DNA of 64,000 nucleotides from a virus. The position numbers and the translations under genes were made by a program. The notes below the pieces were generated by a model. It had not been told where the DNA came from. It did no database searches and worked only from the letters and a program-made list of their open reading frames with translations. Location of the stretch: the IMG/VR virus record IMGVR_UViG_3300035703_000067, positions 1 to 64,000 of that record; one strand, 5' to 3'. Positions 56,601 to 64,000 of this stretch are shown one piece after another; position 1 is the stretch's first letter, and every line of letters begins with the position of its first letter.

Positions 56601-56757
56601 CGACTTCGCTTACCAGAGCGAGGTGATCAACAACGTCGAATACGTCACCAGCGATCAATTCCGCAAGGGAATGGCCGACTCCGCCGAGCGCGGCAAGAAC
56701 ATGGCCTTCGCAGCGATGCAGAATAACGTCAGCACCCGTAGGCGCCTCGGATTATGA
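50644..56757 (+). CDS. Tail tape measure protein
   Basis: 2037 residues, the longest gene. Mostly helical and Q/K/E-rich with strong coiled coils at about 1120-1280. Hydrophobic segments: LGLAIQGVQLLVGPLAAAWG (about 218-240) and FITTTILVNVVFTAITLALSAYF (about 940-965). The C-terminus has the classic end GGPIKANRPYLVGEIGPELF. At the usual 0.15 nm per residue it predicts a tail near 300 nm. The first 5.5 kb are AT-rich with many AGA and ATA codons; from about 56200 the gene becomes GC-rich. GAGGGG precedes the ATG. Confidence 0.92.
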   Translation: MADSGYRIRVTADTKDAAEKLSAVKGELRTITEKGHDIRLNLDANAIRRSTESSREIAQNLAQSKASLQQASGINVATNSLAGAATLATTFYGLRKDFKGLNQDLGKAVSKTNISEFMRTNEFLDRVVENGRGKTKEIAEIYQNVRELPGSDAVLGPVENFARAKAWETYGSAIAQQTVNAAKQGVVASLEATKDFFYGDVIKEMNSGISSTIDTLARLGLAIQGVQLLVGPLAAAWGAAFDAIIGQNVRLQQTILSTQTTLASTGRIIDQATGQELTDPLEKINALGPSITKAIDNIRIRSLDLAGVTSQQIIDIFGVVSTSIAQVNGDIKDAEDLSISFTAALGTLGIPFYQARQEIGSILGGYITEDSLLAKRLQISNQDIAKAKGNIDGVVGYLKKKLETAVAGQALQAKGFAGVTSNIAEVFEVIAQKIGAPLLKPLIDGLTLVYNGLSKIQGIVSEVGEYISKTIAKTIYSIANIFSSSRVLGNIGKRLNEIGKPFQEMRRNAELGLSDGVTNLLGAWMSGAKEVPKVMEGVVQAMRSLTAFLALQVELVTRPILDMLDMTRERLSGAEGVVQALSRSLQFVFFEGMDAFTLGWDTLESTIKFGAEALTKFGAALIKLKITELTSQIRAAAKVFELFGSLVLGKINLAFAFFNTVADVLSSDFAQIILSITAINKVLNDTETFGLKGLIQWGLQARVMFQKLTEDAMLFVKGFRDSANMESLLANSKKEWDKLLGLTADPGDAKGLKEQLSNLKAFKKEMAKGGAGEEALKRYSEEIDKVGTRLQYAQKELKGLDRVNQIQAETRVLEQQLVTYQKLAREAQFAGAGTAKAMEDYTEKIATATKRLETLRKEAESLTRMQKIGGAAKQFLGMDDAALQAARKAAENASTMAAGAASAKALEGAMEALRLKLGMTKDEFNSLGGVARAAGESLKQFITTTILVNVVFTAITLALSAYFTWLQKVEEAETRRRRSAEAMAVTNKVLASGYQSIIRAAEGGDIASQRLLETQREVIQNQISAETTRLRQLQDEYAKRNDKLFLRKAQVEAYNRLGTDDLITSMQKAAAEGRINALTKEQTKNKKEQAEINRRIYKEQEALAKLNMEAAQVKQYDVLSERRKDLEDKIAEQRKELEKELRDIEFQARMEVLSLEESKRKEMIEQQKRAMEQQFQILINTSTEQEAAILKTTQQYEQALLSAVDNEESRRSQLTQKQMQLRKEIEDYAWKLAKDKVALEKQIGGYKKQMEEYYNKQNLLRGKQMVEDARKAERILNAFWQPTNEEERQQFQNLTQSEKGGKPINTADTMLALQVLDKQDLRISSNDSIEKIVFTVKALRDSMEKRGQTFNSETLAKMTGYDISEANKAVFEALRREAVELTQTGKYYTKPDPNALKQPNLNIDYAGMEASRAKASESILAAQADLNAAQQAGDTQRIQLILDNIRKDISVYTKVKRDYTSALETLDTQLKSLYRGISEFGSSTTLMNNELENIDQQLRNDIRGFFASKKYITTDEVNDIADTLSKGGRIKTNVKIPQTDLNFINALFARAQNAKSVVRENFPVATASDELSKAVAKLTEIMSPEKVREQQSNLLVDAMAQFQELTKSMNETGKYSLQAVINEIRQNVQSQSIGILGQMPNATPETQKVINDLMQAYAGHLVAVNTAMDPMRRAIEDFSNRLAAASRATDTLFGAFKTFTQSAISNMTELDQAVTQFGETISQEFTSQFLDYALAPLREQIKSQMQRLFGVQSAQERANQALILSQNGIVVSNEQLKNAIVALTTKVGQAPAPNGTTSPNPTPPGPVTVPVIPHNESGAQTDGLQKAHDEALKSATDNLNKSAEQTDDSNKKNFDFGKALSGATQAFGAIAMGIGGAQQMGKGGTYNTLMGLASIFGALGSITGMFGTGGIFAAKPRASGGPIKANRPYLVGEIGPELFMPNSDGEIVSNAKSRKLLSAAALAGKTQTFSTNVNSRRNANPAQVQFDFAYQSEVINNVEYVTSDQFRKGMADSAERGKNMAFAAMQNNVSTRRRLGL

Positions 56758-57215
56758 CGATAGCAATAGTCAACTACATCACTAGCAGTGGTAGTGGGTC
56801 TTCCTGGTCATTTCAGAACTTCTTCGTAGGTAGCACAAGTGACTACGACGGTGCATCTCATAACTTCGCCCCCTTTGCCATTACGGGGCGTGGCGCCCGT
56901 AAAGGCGGAGATCGGGCAGACATCGCGCTCGCATTAGGCAATGATCCTATTAGCCTTAACTTCGCTACAGAGTCAGTTGAAAACCGCCACTTAATTACTA
57001 TCAAGACCGTACTTCTCGACGGCGCTAATCTGACACCAAGCGCTTTGCTGACCGACGAAATATGGACCGCCTCGAGCATGGAGGTCGATGTAGAGAAGAT
57101 CGTTATGCGACTGACATCTCCACTGGATGCAGTGCGATCCCAATTCCCCCGACGTCAACTCAACAGCAAGCTCGTAGGCAGTCTCCCAATCACTGGCAAT
57201 CTCGTGATCTCCTGA
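56754..57215 (+). CDS. Minor tail protein (lambda gpM / DUF1833-like)
   Basis: 153 residues, overlapping the tape measure stop (ATGA). Two beta-rich halves; VENRHLITIKTVLLDGANLTPSALLTDEIW then VEKIVMRLTSPLDAV and a conserved-looking RQFPRRQLNS-type end. Order tape measure, this gene, NlpC/P60-like, J-like matches lambda H-M-L-K-J type tips, so it probably caps the tail tube distal end. Confidence 0.7.
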   Translation: MTIAIVNYITSSGSGSSWSFQNFFVGSTSDYDGASHNFAPFAITGRGARKGGDRADIALALGNDPISLNFATESVENRHLITIKTVLLDGANLTPSALLTDEIWTASSMEVDVEKIVMRLTSPLDAVRSQFPRRQLNSKLVGSLPITGNLVIS

Positions 57216-57607
57216 AGCCGGCCACACGCCCCTTCACCTGGCACCAGTTTTTGGGACTGCCCTACAAACTCAAGGCCGACCCTCTCGACGGCGTCGGTGC
57301 CGACTGCATACTCCTCACACTGCGCGTCCTCGAGGCGGGAGGCCTCCCTCGTCCACCGGCCGAAGCCTGGTGGTATCGCGCCTTCCGTCGAGGTGAGATG
57401 TCCCGCTTTGACCGAGCGTTCGCGCGCTACACCACTCCCATAGAGAGACCCGAGCAATACGCCCTCACAATTTTCACTGAGCCTCCGCATCGAGGTTTTG
57501 CCGTTGTTGTCGACGGCGGCCTAGTCACTGCTCTCCCCGAGCGCGGTGTGTGTTGGACAGCGCTCTGCTCCACGACTCCTCGCTCCTTTTATCGATTGGC
57601 GGCATGA
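57062..57607 (+). CDS. Tail-tip NlpC/P60-like protein (lambda gpK type), start uncertain
   Basis: 181 residues if started at ATG 57062, but the first about 50 overlap the preceding gene and are not protein-like. The credible part begins near CTG 57211 (LKPATRPFTWHQFLGLPY) and would be 131 residues, the usual size. GVGADCILLTLRVLEA carries the likely catalytic cysteine of the C40 peptidase fold. RGFAVVVDGGLVTALPERGVCW follows as in this family. It may open the wall during DNA entry. Confidence 0.65.
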   Translation: MDRLEHGGRCREDRYATDISTGCSAIPIPPTSTQQQARRQSPNHWQSRDLLKPATRPFTWHQFLGLPYKLKADPLDGVGADCILLTLRVLEAGGLPRPPAEAWWYRAFRRGEMSRFDRAFARYTTPIERPEQYALTIFTEPPHRGFAVVVDGGLVTALPERGVCWTALCSTTPRSFYRLAA

Positions 57608-60600
57608 GCGACTACCCCCTCCTTCCCTCCGACCGCTACCTCGCTCAGATGCTCGGCATCACGGACGAGGAATACGCCGAGTTCAAAGCCGAGGCGCGGA
57701 GGCGTCATCGAGAAGGACCATCAGCTCTGGTTGTAAACACGCCTGCGGCGCTTGCCATCGTCTCGCTCGTCCTGACCGTCATCTCGATCGGCCTGACGAT
57801 CGTCGCCCAGTTCTTCAAGCCAAAGCCCGGGCGCCCGGCCCAGCTCAAAGCCAACGACAAATCCGAGGACGCGATCAACAGCGTCGAGCGCTACGCCCCT
57901 CGAGTGGGCTTCGACGCCGCTCAAGAAATCGCCCGCATCGGCCAGGTCATACCCCTGGTCTACACAAAACGCGAACTGATCGCCGGCGCCGATGGCGACG
58001 AGAACGTCGGTGGCGTCCGGATCACATGCCCCCTGATCTGGTCCCAGATCAAAAGCTATGGAGGCAACCAGTTACTCCGTGCCATTTTCCTGCTGAGCGA
58101 GGGCCAGATCACCTCAATCGACCCCAACAACTTCGCCATCGGCTCCAATGTCATTGGCTCCTACCTCCTCTCCGCTGCAGGCACCGAATCACGCCTGTCC
58201 ATCTATCTCAAGAAGGGTGGCGGCAGCCAACGCATTGGCGACGGTCACTTCCTGACCGGTCGCCCCCCGAGCACGGACCCCGGACGCGATCCCTCCGGCG
58301 ACGTTTTTGCCGTCGATAGCGCTCCAGACTTCTGCTCAGTCTCCAAGCCCACCACCCAGACAACCTTCGGTCTCTACGCCCCGATTGGCAACAACCTCGG
58401 CTTCCGCGTCAACCCCGTCTTCCGCCCCGCCGTGCAAGCGCAGCTTGTCCCCGAGGGCGACGATGGTGACGCCAAGGTCAAATGCGACCGTGATGTGGTC
58501 TCCGCATCGCAACGCCAAAAGTACAAGGCGATGTTCTCCACACGCTCAGGCTTAATAGCGGGTGACGTTAATGCCCTGGATGCTGAATGTACCTATAAGC
58601 TCTTCAAATCCAGCGATAAAGACACAGACTTCTCTGTTGCCTCCAGCGCGGGCGAGTGGGAACCAAGCGTCGAGATCCAGAACGCCAGCACCTTCGCCTG
58701 GGGCGCGGGGCTACCCGCTGGCGTCACATCTCAAGAAATCAAAGACTTGATAGCCATCAGCAACAAAACCGTTGACGATGACCAAAAGATTATCACATCA
58801 ACTGCAACTTTTAACATTACGGAAGCCGCAGCCCTATTCGCTGCCGCATCCAAGCCAGGCACCTATGACCTCAAATACAAGATCAAATTTTCCAACGACA
58901 ATGGCTCAGACGTAGTCACACTCGAAAAAACCTGGGTAGTCCAAGTCAAAGTCGAAAAGGAGTCCACCTACGCAGGTATATGGAACGACAACTCCAGCTC
59001 AACTGACGCGCAATGGTCTTACGATCCCAATACAGAAACAATTACCAAGGTCAGCGGGGGCTCAATCAACGTCGATGGCGAAGTCGTCATTGAAGTGGAT
59101 GACACCAACATCACCCTGTCGTTCGATGGAGGTAGCGAAGCCACCTCCAACCTCAACACGGGCTTAATGACCCGCCAAATCACGGCGAACTATTCCGGGG
59201 AAAACTTCCATGAGGAATTGGCCGGCGACGTTGCTTCAACAGTCGGCTCTAAGCAGCGTGGCTGGGACGACTCCATCATCCTGGGTGAACTGTACAAGGT
59301 CGGCAGCGCAATCTGCATCTGCTCTGAGCGTACCGATGACGTATTTCAATCCGAGGCCGAGTTTGAGAGTACCGGTGGCGGCAAAGAAGTCACAGCCAAG
59401 TTCAAAACGATCCGCCCCGGTGAAACAGCCATTTACGACCCTGAACTCCTTGAACGCTCGGGAAAGGAAGAAGTAGGAGCCAACGAGCGAAAGACCGGAA
59501 CCAACGGCCCCCACATCCATCGCATCGCGTTAGGTGAAGTGTCCACAAGCCGTGCCTGTGAAAAAGTCGAAATCGGCCTCAAGTCAGTCCTCGGTATCCG
59601 TGTCGGTGGTCTGTGCAACTTCAAAGACACCCTGAGCTTTAGTGATGTTGACGACAAAGCATGTAAAAACAAACAAGGCAGTAAGGTTGACAAAGGCGAC
59701 ACTCTCAAGGTCGACATCTACCAATCCGGTGTGCTCTCCTGCAGCGTTGAGCGTTTTTCCTTCTTCCGCATTGCCTACCGCGAGGCCGGCACCACAGGAG
59801 AGTTCATCGACCTAGGCGCCAACTTTGGCGTGCGCGGCATTACCCAGCAAAACCAGTTCAACGGCATCGTCTTCAACATGGGTGCCCGCAAGCGATGGAC
59901 CTTCCGCTTTGAACCTGTTTCTGGCTGGGAAATCCGCTACGGCAAGGCCCCTGGTCCTCTACACATTCTCGATGCCAAGCTGGGCAACATCGTGACCCAG
60001 GGCATCTATTCATTCCGTGGTCAAACCATTGACGCCAACATCGACGAGTTCGGGATCTCGATCTCCCGTCGCGGTGATGGCCTCGGCCTCGGTCATCGCG
60101 ACGGAAACAATTTTGTCGATGGCTGGGGCAAGCTCGCCGAGCAGTTCATCTACGAAGAAGTCAGCGCGAGCACCCAAGGCCCCGAACACGAGATCGTCTA
60201 CCTAAACGAGATTGTCTCCAACGAGACAACACCCAACTACGACAACCTGGCAATTATTGGCCTCAACATCCGCTCCTCTACAGAGTGGCAGCAATTCTCC
60301 CAGTTTTCTTGCTACGTCACCGGCGGCATCAACAACACCCACCTATTCCCCGAGATCCTCGAAGACCTCCTGACCAACGACCGCTACGGACTTGGCCACG
60401 CTATCTCGGCGGAGCAGATCGATACCGACTCCTTTGATGCCGCGACAACGTGGTGCTCCGAGCGCGGCTACTACTTTGACGGCGTGATTTCCGAGCGCCA
60501 GAACATCCGCCAATGGGCGGCCGACGTAGCAGCCACCATGCTTCTGATTTTCGGCGAGGCCAACGGTCGCTTCTTCCTTCGCCCAGCCGTTCCCTTCGAC

Positions 60601-61329
60601 GGCGTCGAAATCAAGGGCATGTTCACGGCCGACAACGTCCTCGAGAAGACGTACCAAATGCAGTACTTCGACGCCGAGGATCGCCTACCGATCCAGGTGT
60701 CGATCAAATACCGCGAGGAGCGCGACTCCGACAACCCCACCAGCCCCGGCGTGTTCCCCACCGAGCGCGAACTGTTGATCCGTGAAGCTGGCACAGCCGA
60801 GACCGAGAAGATCGAAGCCATCGACGTATCGGACTACGTCACCAGCAAGGTCCATGCGATCGACATCGCCAAGTACGTCATCCGCATGCGGCGCCTGCCC
60901 ACCCACGGCATCAAGTTCCAAACCACCTACGACGGCTTGACAGCCAACCTGGCGCCAGGCGACTACATCCGCTGCGCCATCGACTCCACCTACTACGACG
61001 ACTTCAACAACGGCGTGGTGAGCGCCACCGGCGCTTTAACAAGCACCCAATCCCTGAGCGACGGCACCTATCAGGTCTTCGCCTGGGATGGCACCGGTGA
61101 AACGGCTCCGGCCGAGACCACACTCACGGTTAGCGGAGGTGGCACGACTGCAACGCCCACCGGCGTCATCTTCTCCGTCCAGAACGTGACGACCTCCATC
61201 CGCACCTACCAGATCGAATCCCTAGGTCTGGAGGAGAACGGCGCGATCAGCATTGAGGCCATCCACATGCCCACCGATGAAATGACGGCAAACTGGGATA
61301 GCGCCGGTGCCTGGACAATCGAGCAGTAA
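57604..61329 (+). CDS. Central tail tip / host attachment protein (lambda gpJ type)
   Basis: 1241 residues from ATG 57604 (ATGA overlap). A hydrophobic stretch near residues 42-62 (AALAIVSLVLTVISIGLTIV) is followed by QEIARIGQVIPLVYTKREL, GGVRITCPLIWSQIKSYGGNQLLRAIFLLSEGQI, the N-terminal hub of J-like proteins. The middle has an Ig-like insertion (about 380-560). The late part (YFDAEDRLPIQVSIKYREER, THGIKFQTTYDGLTANLAPGDYI) is the typical gpJ fibronectin-linked core. It binds the receptor or carries fibres. Confidence 0.85.
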   Translation: MSDYPLLPSDRYLAQMLGITDEEYAEFKAEARRRHREGPSALVVNTPAALAIVSLVLTVISIGLTIVAQFFKPKPGRPAQLKANDKSEDAINSVERYAPRVGFDAAQEIARIGQVIPLVYTKRELIAGADGDENVGGVRITCPLIWSQIKSYGGNQLLRAIFLLSEGQITSIDPNNFAIGSNVIGSYLLSAAGTESRLSIYLKKGGGSQRIGDGHFLTGRPPSTDPGRDPSGDVFAVDSAPDFCSVSKPTTQTTFGLYAPIGNNLGFRVNPVFRPAVQAQLVPEGDDGDAKVKCDRDVVSASQRQKYKAMFSTRSGLIAGDVNALDAECTYKLFKSSDKDTDFSVASSAGEWEPSVEIQNASTFAWGAGLPAGVTSQEIKDLIAISNKTVDDDQKIITSTATFNITEAAALFAAASKPGTYDLKYKIKFSNDNGSDVVTLEKTWVVQVKVEKESTYAGIWNDNSSSTDAQWSYDPNTETITKVSGGSINVDGEVVIEVDDTNITLSFDGGSEATSNLNTGLMTRQITANYSGENFHEELAGDVASTVGSKQRGWDDSIILGELYKVGSAICICSERTDDVFQSEAEFESTGGGKEVTAKFKTIRPGETAIYDPELLERSGKEEVGANERKTGTNGPHIHRIALGEVSTSRACEKVEIGLKSVLGIRVGGLCNFKDTLSFSDVDDKACKNKQGSKVDKGDTLKVDIYQSGVLSCSVERFSFFRIAYREAGTTGEFIDLGANFGVRGITQQNQFNGIVFNMGARKRWTFRFEPVSGWEIRYGKAPGPLHILDAKLGNIVTQGIYSFRGQTIDANIDEFGISISRRGDGLGLGHRDGNNFVDGWGKLAEQFIYEEVSASTQGPEHEIVYLNEIVSNETTPNYDNLAIIGLNIRSSTEWQQFSQFSCYVTGGINNTHLFPEILEDLLTNDRYGLGHAISAEQIDTDSFDAATTWCSERGYYFDGVISERQNIRQWAADVAATMLLIFGEANGRFFLRPAVPFDGVEIKGMFTADNVLEKTYQMQYFDAEDRLPIQVSIKYREERDSDNPTSPGVFPTERELLIREAGTAETEKIEAIDVSDYVTSKVHAIDIAKYVIRMRRLPTHGIKFQTTYDGLTANLAPGDYIRCAIDSTYYDDFNNGVVSATGALTSTQSLSDGTYQVFAWDGTGETAPAETTLTVSGGGTTATPTGVIFSVQNVTTSIRTYQIESLGLEENGAISIEAIHMPTDEMTANWDSAGAWTIEQ

Positions 61330-61331
61330 GC

Positions 61332-61733
61332 ATGGCTGTCACGTTCCCCTCTATTGCACCAACAAATAGAAGCTTTTCCGCTCCTATTTATCCCGTCACT
61401 GTTTATCGCAGTCAAAGCGGCACTTCTACCCGTCGTTTATGGGCGAGCGCTCCCTCCAACGCGCGCTTAAGCCTGACGTTCAGCAACATTGCCGACGCAG
61501 ATGCTGCTTCGATCCTCACTTGCTACAACAACGCCCTCGGAAGCGTCGAAACCTTGACCCTCCCCACGGCAGTGTTCAACGGCGCCGAGATCGCGCTCGC
61601 CGCATTCCTCAGCCAATCAGGCACGGTCCTCAACTGGCACTTTGCTGACGACTCACCCCCGAAGGTCGACAGCGTCGTCCCCGGTCGCTCGTCCGTGAGC
61701 CTTGAGCTCATCGCATCCCTCGACTACTCCTGA
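61332..61733 (+). CDS. Tail tip-associated protein
   Basis: 133 residues, beta-rich, with NARLSLTFSNIADADAASILTCYNNALGSVETLTLP. It resembles small baseplate-type proteins of cyanophages that follow J-like genes. A serine/threonine-rich surface is evident. Function unknown; location implies the tail tip. Confidence 0.65.
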   Translation: MAVTFPSIAPTNRSFSAPIYPVTVYRSQSGTSTRRLWASAPSNARLSLTFSNIADADAASILTCYNNALGSVETLTLPTAVFNGAEIALAAFLSQSGTVLNWHFADDSPPKVDSVVPGRSSVSLELIASLDYS

Positions 61734-61736
61734 CCC

Positions 61737-62138
61737 ATGGCCTACGCCATCGCCCACGACGCTGAGATGAAGTGGAACGGGACCGTCCTCGGTCTCGCCC
61801 GCGACATCAGCTTGAGCATCAGCAAGGACGCGCTCGAAACCACCACCCTTGGTGAGCGCGACCGCACCTATGTCGGTGGCCTACGCGGAGCCACAGGTAG
61901 TTGCAGCCTTCTTTACGACGACAGCGACACCCTGGTCGCCTCGCTGCTTAACCGCATCACGAGCAACACCACCGCCGAGGACGACGGTGACCTCACCTTT
62001 AACTTCGCCGCCAACGGCGCCCGCTTCATCCTTCCGGTGCTGATCACCTCAGTAGGCATCACGGCCTCGGCTGGTGATCTCGTCGCCGCCGACGTCGAAT
62101 TCCAAGTGACCGGTCCTCTGCCCACCGGCGCGTTCTGA
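61737..62138 (+). CDS. Tail tube-like protein at the tip
   Basis: 133 residues. EMKWNGTVLGLARDISLSISKDALETTTLGERDRTYVGGLRGATGSCSLLYD is the standard N-terminal pattern of phage tail tube proteins, and the end VGITASAGDLVAADVEFQVTGPLP also fits. A third tube-fold protein, placed after J, may form a distal adaptor ring. Confidence 0.75.
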   Translation: MAYAIAHDAEMKWNGTVLGLARDISLSISKDALETTTLGERDRTYVGGLRGATGSCSLLYDDSDTLVASLLNRITSNTTAEDDGDLTFNFAANGARFILPVLITSVGITASAGDLVAADVEFQVTGPLPTGAF

Positions 62139-62839
62139 TGTCACTTCTGGGTCAAGGTGGCACGCTCACCTTCTCCAGGGCACCGAGAGAGATTCTCGTT
62201 CTCACGCCCCAAGACAGGCGCGAACAGAGCAACACCTTCCAGACATCCGGCCACGCGCTGTGGAGTGGCGACTTTGTGGAGCTCTCCCCCGAGAGCGGGC
62301 CGGCTCTCCCTCCCTACTACGAGACGTGTTTCGTCCATATCGACCGACTCCGCCGCATCAGTCTTTACACATCGAAACAAGAAGCGCTCGCCGGAGACCC
62401 CTCTGCGCGCATGCCGCTCCCCGAGAGCGGCGACAACCCCCTGCGCCTCCGCCCCCTCGATGGTGACTACGACGTGAGCGCACGCCTGGGCGAGTGGACC
62501 CTGCACACCGACGCGGTGTACCTCAACGAAAGCCTGGTGGAACGCCAACTGGGCTCAGGCGCCTTGGCGCTGTGTGCCTGTGGAGGACAACTGAGCTTTA
62601 CCTACGAAACAGAGAGCGCAAGGTCCTTCATCCGCGATGTGGCAACGATCTCAAATCTGCTCGAAAACAATGCGAGTCTAACTGCATCATTTGAAATCCA
62701 GTACGACTCTAAGCATCAACTCGCATATTCCTTAGGCATCACACCACTCGCTCATGTTATCAATTATCGCGACCTACCAAATGTAGAAGGAACCGTCGAC
62801 TTTTCCGCCACTCATCTGCCCCAGCTCAGGCAAATCTGA
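62138..62839 (+). CDS. Tail tip-associated protein
   Basis: 233 residues starting inside the preceding stop (TGATG). Beta-rich: TLTFSRAPREILVLTPQDRREQ, HALWSGDFVELSPESGP, FVHIDRLRRISLYTSKQEAL, then a helical insertion and SGALALCACGGQLSFTYETE. I know similar proteins from cyanophage tail regions, role unknown. The last 200 bases become AT-richer. Confidence 0.65.
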   Translation: MSLLGQGGTLTFSRAPREILVLTPQDRREQSNTFQTSGHALWSGDFVELSPESGPALPPYYETCFVHIDRLRRISLYTSKQEALAGDPSARMPLPESGDNPLRLRPLDGDYDVSARLGEWTLHTDAVYLNESLVERQLGSGALALCACGGQLSFTYETESARSFIRDVATISNLLENNASLTASFEIQYDSKHQLAYSLGITPLAHVINYRDLPNVEGTVDFSATHLPQLRQI

Positions 62840-62908
62840 CGAATCTCGTCAACACATAAGCGCTACGCTTTGGCTAGCCCGTGAGGGCGCGTTCGCAAGC
62901 GGCGCCTT

Positions 62909-64000
62909 ATGTCAGCACAAATCATCCATAAGGGGAGTGGAATCCAAGGCAACGCGCCCCTCCCCACAGACCTGGAAACCCAGGAAATCGCAGTCAACTA
63001 CAACGCCAATGACCCGGCGCTGTACCTCAAGGACTCGGCCGGGGCCATCCGCCGTGTCGGTGGCAAAGGGAGCACCAGCGCCCCCGGTGCCGTCCAACTC
63101 ACCAACGCGCTGAACTCCACCAGCGAGCTTCTTGCCCCTACAGCAAAAGCGCTGAAAGAGGTCAACGACGACCTGCAGGCGTTCAAGGACGCCCTGACCT
63201 ACACCAAGCGGCTCTACGTCAACACCGAGGGCGACGACACAGCCGATGGCGACAGCCCGGCCACCGCGCTTAGAACGATCAAGAAGGCGGTCGAACTCTC
63301 CAGCCCCGGCACCGCCATCTTGGTGCAAGCCGGTGTCTACATCGAGGAGTGCCCGATCATCGTCCCCCGCCAGGTGGGCATCTTCGGCGATTCGCTCCGC
63401 CAAGTCACGATCAAGCCGACCGAGGCCACCAAGTACGAGGGCTTCTTCCAGGTCGATTCCGGCTTCTACTGCTTCGGTTGCACGTTCACCGGTCACCAGC
63501 AAGGCACCCACCAGGGCGTCTACAAGACCGCCTGGGTGGTGCAATTCAACGCCACGGCCGACAACCTCGCACTCGGCGCCGACGACTTCGGCGCTTATGT
63601 GACTCGTTCGCCCTACATGCAGAACTGCACGAGCTTGACCGCTCGTCAGAACGAGGGCGCTGGTGGCTCCGTCTCCACTGGCGTCACCGGTGGCGGCTTG
63701 ATGGTGGACGGCGCCGCTTGCGCGAGCAACTCGCCGCTGCGCTCGATGGTGGTCGACTCGTTCACCCAGGTGAACCTCGGCGGCCCCGGTTGCTTCATCA
63801 AGAACGACGGCTTCGCGCAGCTGGTCTCGTTCTTCTCCACCTTCTGCGAGTACCACGTCCGTTGCGAGAGCGGCGGCCAAGCCTCGATCTCGGCGTCGAC
63901 CACGAACTTCGGCACCTATGGCTTGGTAGCCGATGGCTACTCGACCAACCCGGTCTTCTCCGGCACCTCGGCCGGTTCGACGACCAACTACGTCAACATC
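62909..64000 (+). CDS. Tail fibre with beta-helix domain (3' end outside window)
   Basis: Open from ATG 62909 to the right edge (364 residues). The start (GSGIQGNAPLPTDLETQEIAVNYNANDPALYLKDSAG) is a trimeric fibre neck also seen in other cyanophage structural proteins. From about residue 105 (KRLYVNTEGDDTADGDSPATALRTIKKAV, AILVQAGVYIEECPIIVP, VGIFGDSLRQVTI) it is a right-handed parallel beta-helix of pectate-lyase type, common in receptor-binding fibres. Confidence 0.85.
   Translation, partial: MSAQIIHKGSGIQGNAPLPTDLETQEIAVNYNANDPALYLKDSAGAIRRVGGKGSTSAPGAVQLTNALNSTSELLAPTAKALKEVNDDLQAFKDALTYTKRLYVNTEGDDTADGDSPATALRTIKKAVELSSPGTAILVQAGVYIEECPIIVPRQVGIFGDSLRQVTIKPTEATKYEGFFQVDSGFYCFGCTFTGHQQGTHQGVYKTAWVVQFNATADNLALGADDFGAYVTRSPYMQNCTSLTARQNEGAGGSVSTGVTGGGLMVDGAACASNSPLRSMVVDSFTQVNLGGPGCFIKNDGFAQLVSFFSTFCEYHVRCESGGQASISASTTNFGTYGLVADGYSTNPVFSGTSAGSTTNYVNI

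Noticed and set aside
1-64000. CRISPR array
   Set aside because: No regularly spaced repeats of 25-40 bases were seen; the Csx16-like gene stands without cas genes.

Overview
The window reads as most of the genome of a temperate, long-tailed phage (siphovirus type) of a unicellular cyanobacterium, probably Synechococcus or Cyanobium. Three points support a cyanobacterial host: a cyAbrB-type regulator that is specific to cyanobacteria, several small proteins of cyanophage type, and high GC with cyanobacterium-like codon use in the core genes. A complete attP-like site (tRNA 3' end between two pairs of repeats) has phage genes on both sides. That suggests the free or circular form, not an integrated prophage. 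The first 133 bases are the end of a gene and the last kilobase is an open tail-fibre gene, so a part of the tail region lies outside the window.

Layout. 1-1.4 kb: end of a gene, then a leftward two-domain endolysin. 1.4-3.2 kb: attachment site, tyrosine integrase, excisionase-like gene. 3.2-9.5 kb, leftward: two unknown genes, cyAbrB regulator, family A DNA polymerase, primase-helicase. 9.6-16.7 kb, rightward: ssDNA-binding protein, PD-(D/E)XK nuclease, deoxynucleotide kinase, ThyX, ribbon-helix-helix regulators, an RpoD-family sigma factor, and a regulator behind a palindromic operator. 16.7-17.6 kb: a gene-free, AT-rich then hairpin-dense stretch, a candidate origin or structured RNA. 17.6-28.2 kb: about 35 small, tightly packed genes. 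They include an RlpA-like wall protein, a clamp-like protein, a DUF932 protein and a Csx16-like protein that may act against type III CRISPR. 28.3-64 kb: terminase, portal, head genes, connector genes, tail tube, tail chaperones with a -1 frameshift, tape measure, tip proteins and fibre.

The most unusual part is 32.6-42.1 kb, inside the head module around the MuF (SPP1 gp7-like) gene. Five proteins carry eight copies of a short two-cysteine motif (type KKCGxSGIPDNKKC or GKPCGxSHIPKQHxC), each followed by a small-residue hydrophobic helix. Behind these headers lie enzyme domains: two protein kinase-like domains, an ADP-ribosyltransferase and an NC/LRAT-type thiol domain. Three neighbouring proteins also end in a shared S-(I/M)-(W/Y)-A-(D/E)-G-F tag. 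Two of the large proteins appear to be joined by a -1 frameshift at GGGAAAG. My reading is a modular set of virion-carried effectors with common packaging or membrane-delivery tags. The motifs are seen directly. Packaging and delivery are inferred.

Base composition is strongly mosaic. AT-rich stretches with many AGA and ATA codons start and stop inside single reading frames (polymerase, terminase, portal, tape measure). One such tract is centred on an HNH gene flanked by a 15-bp repeat.
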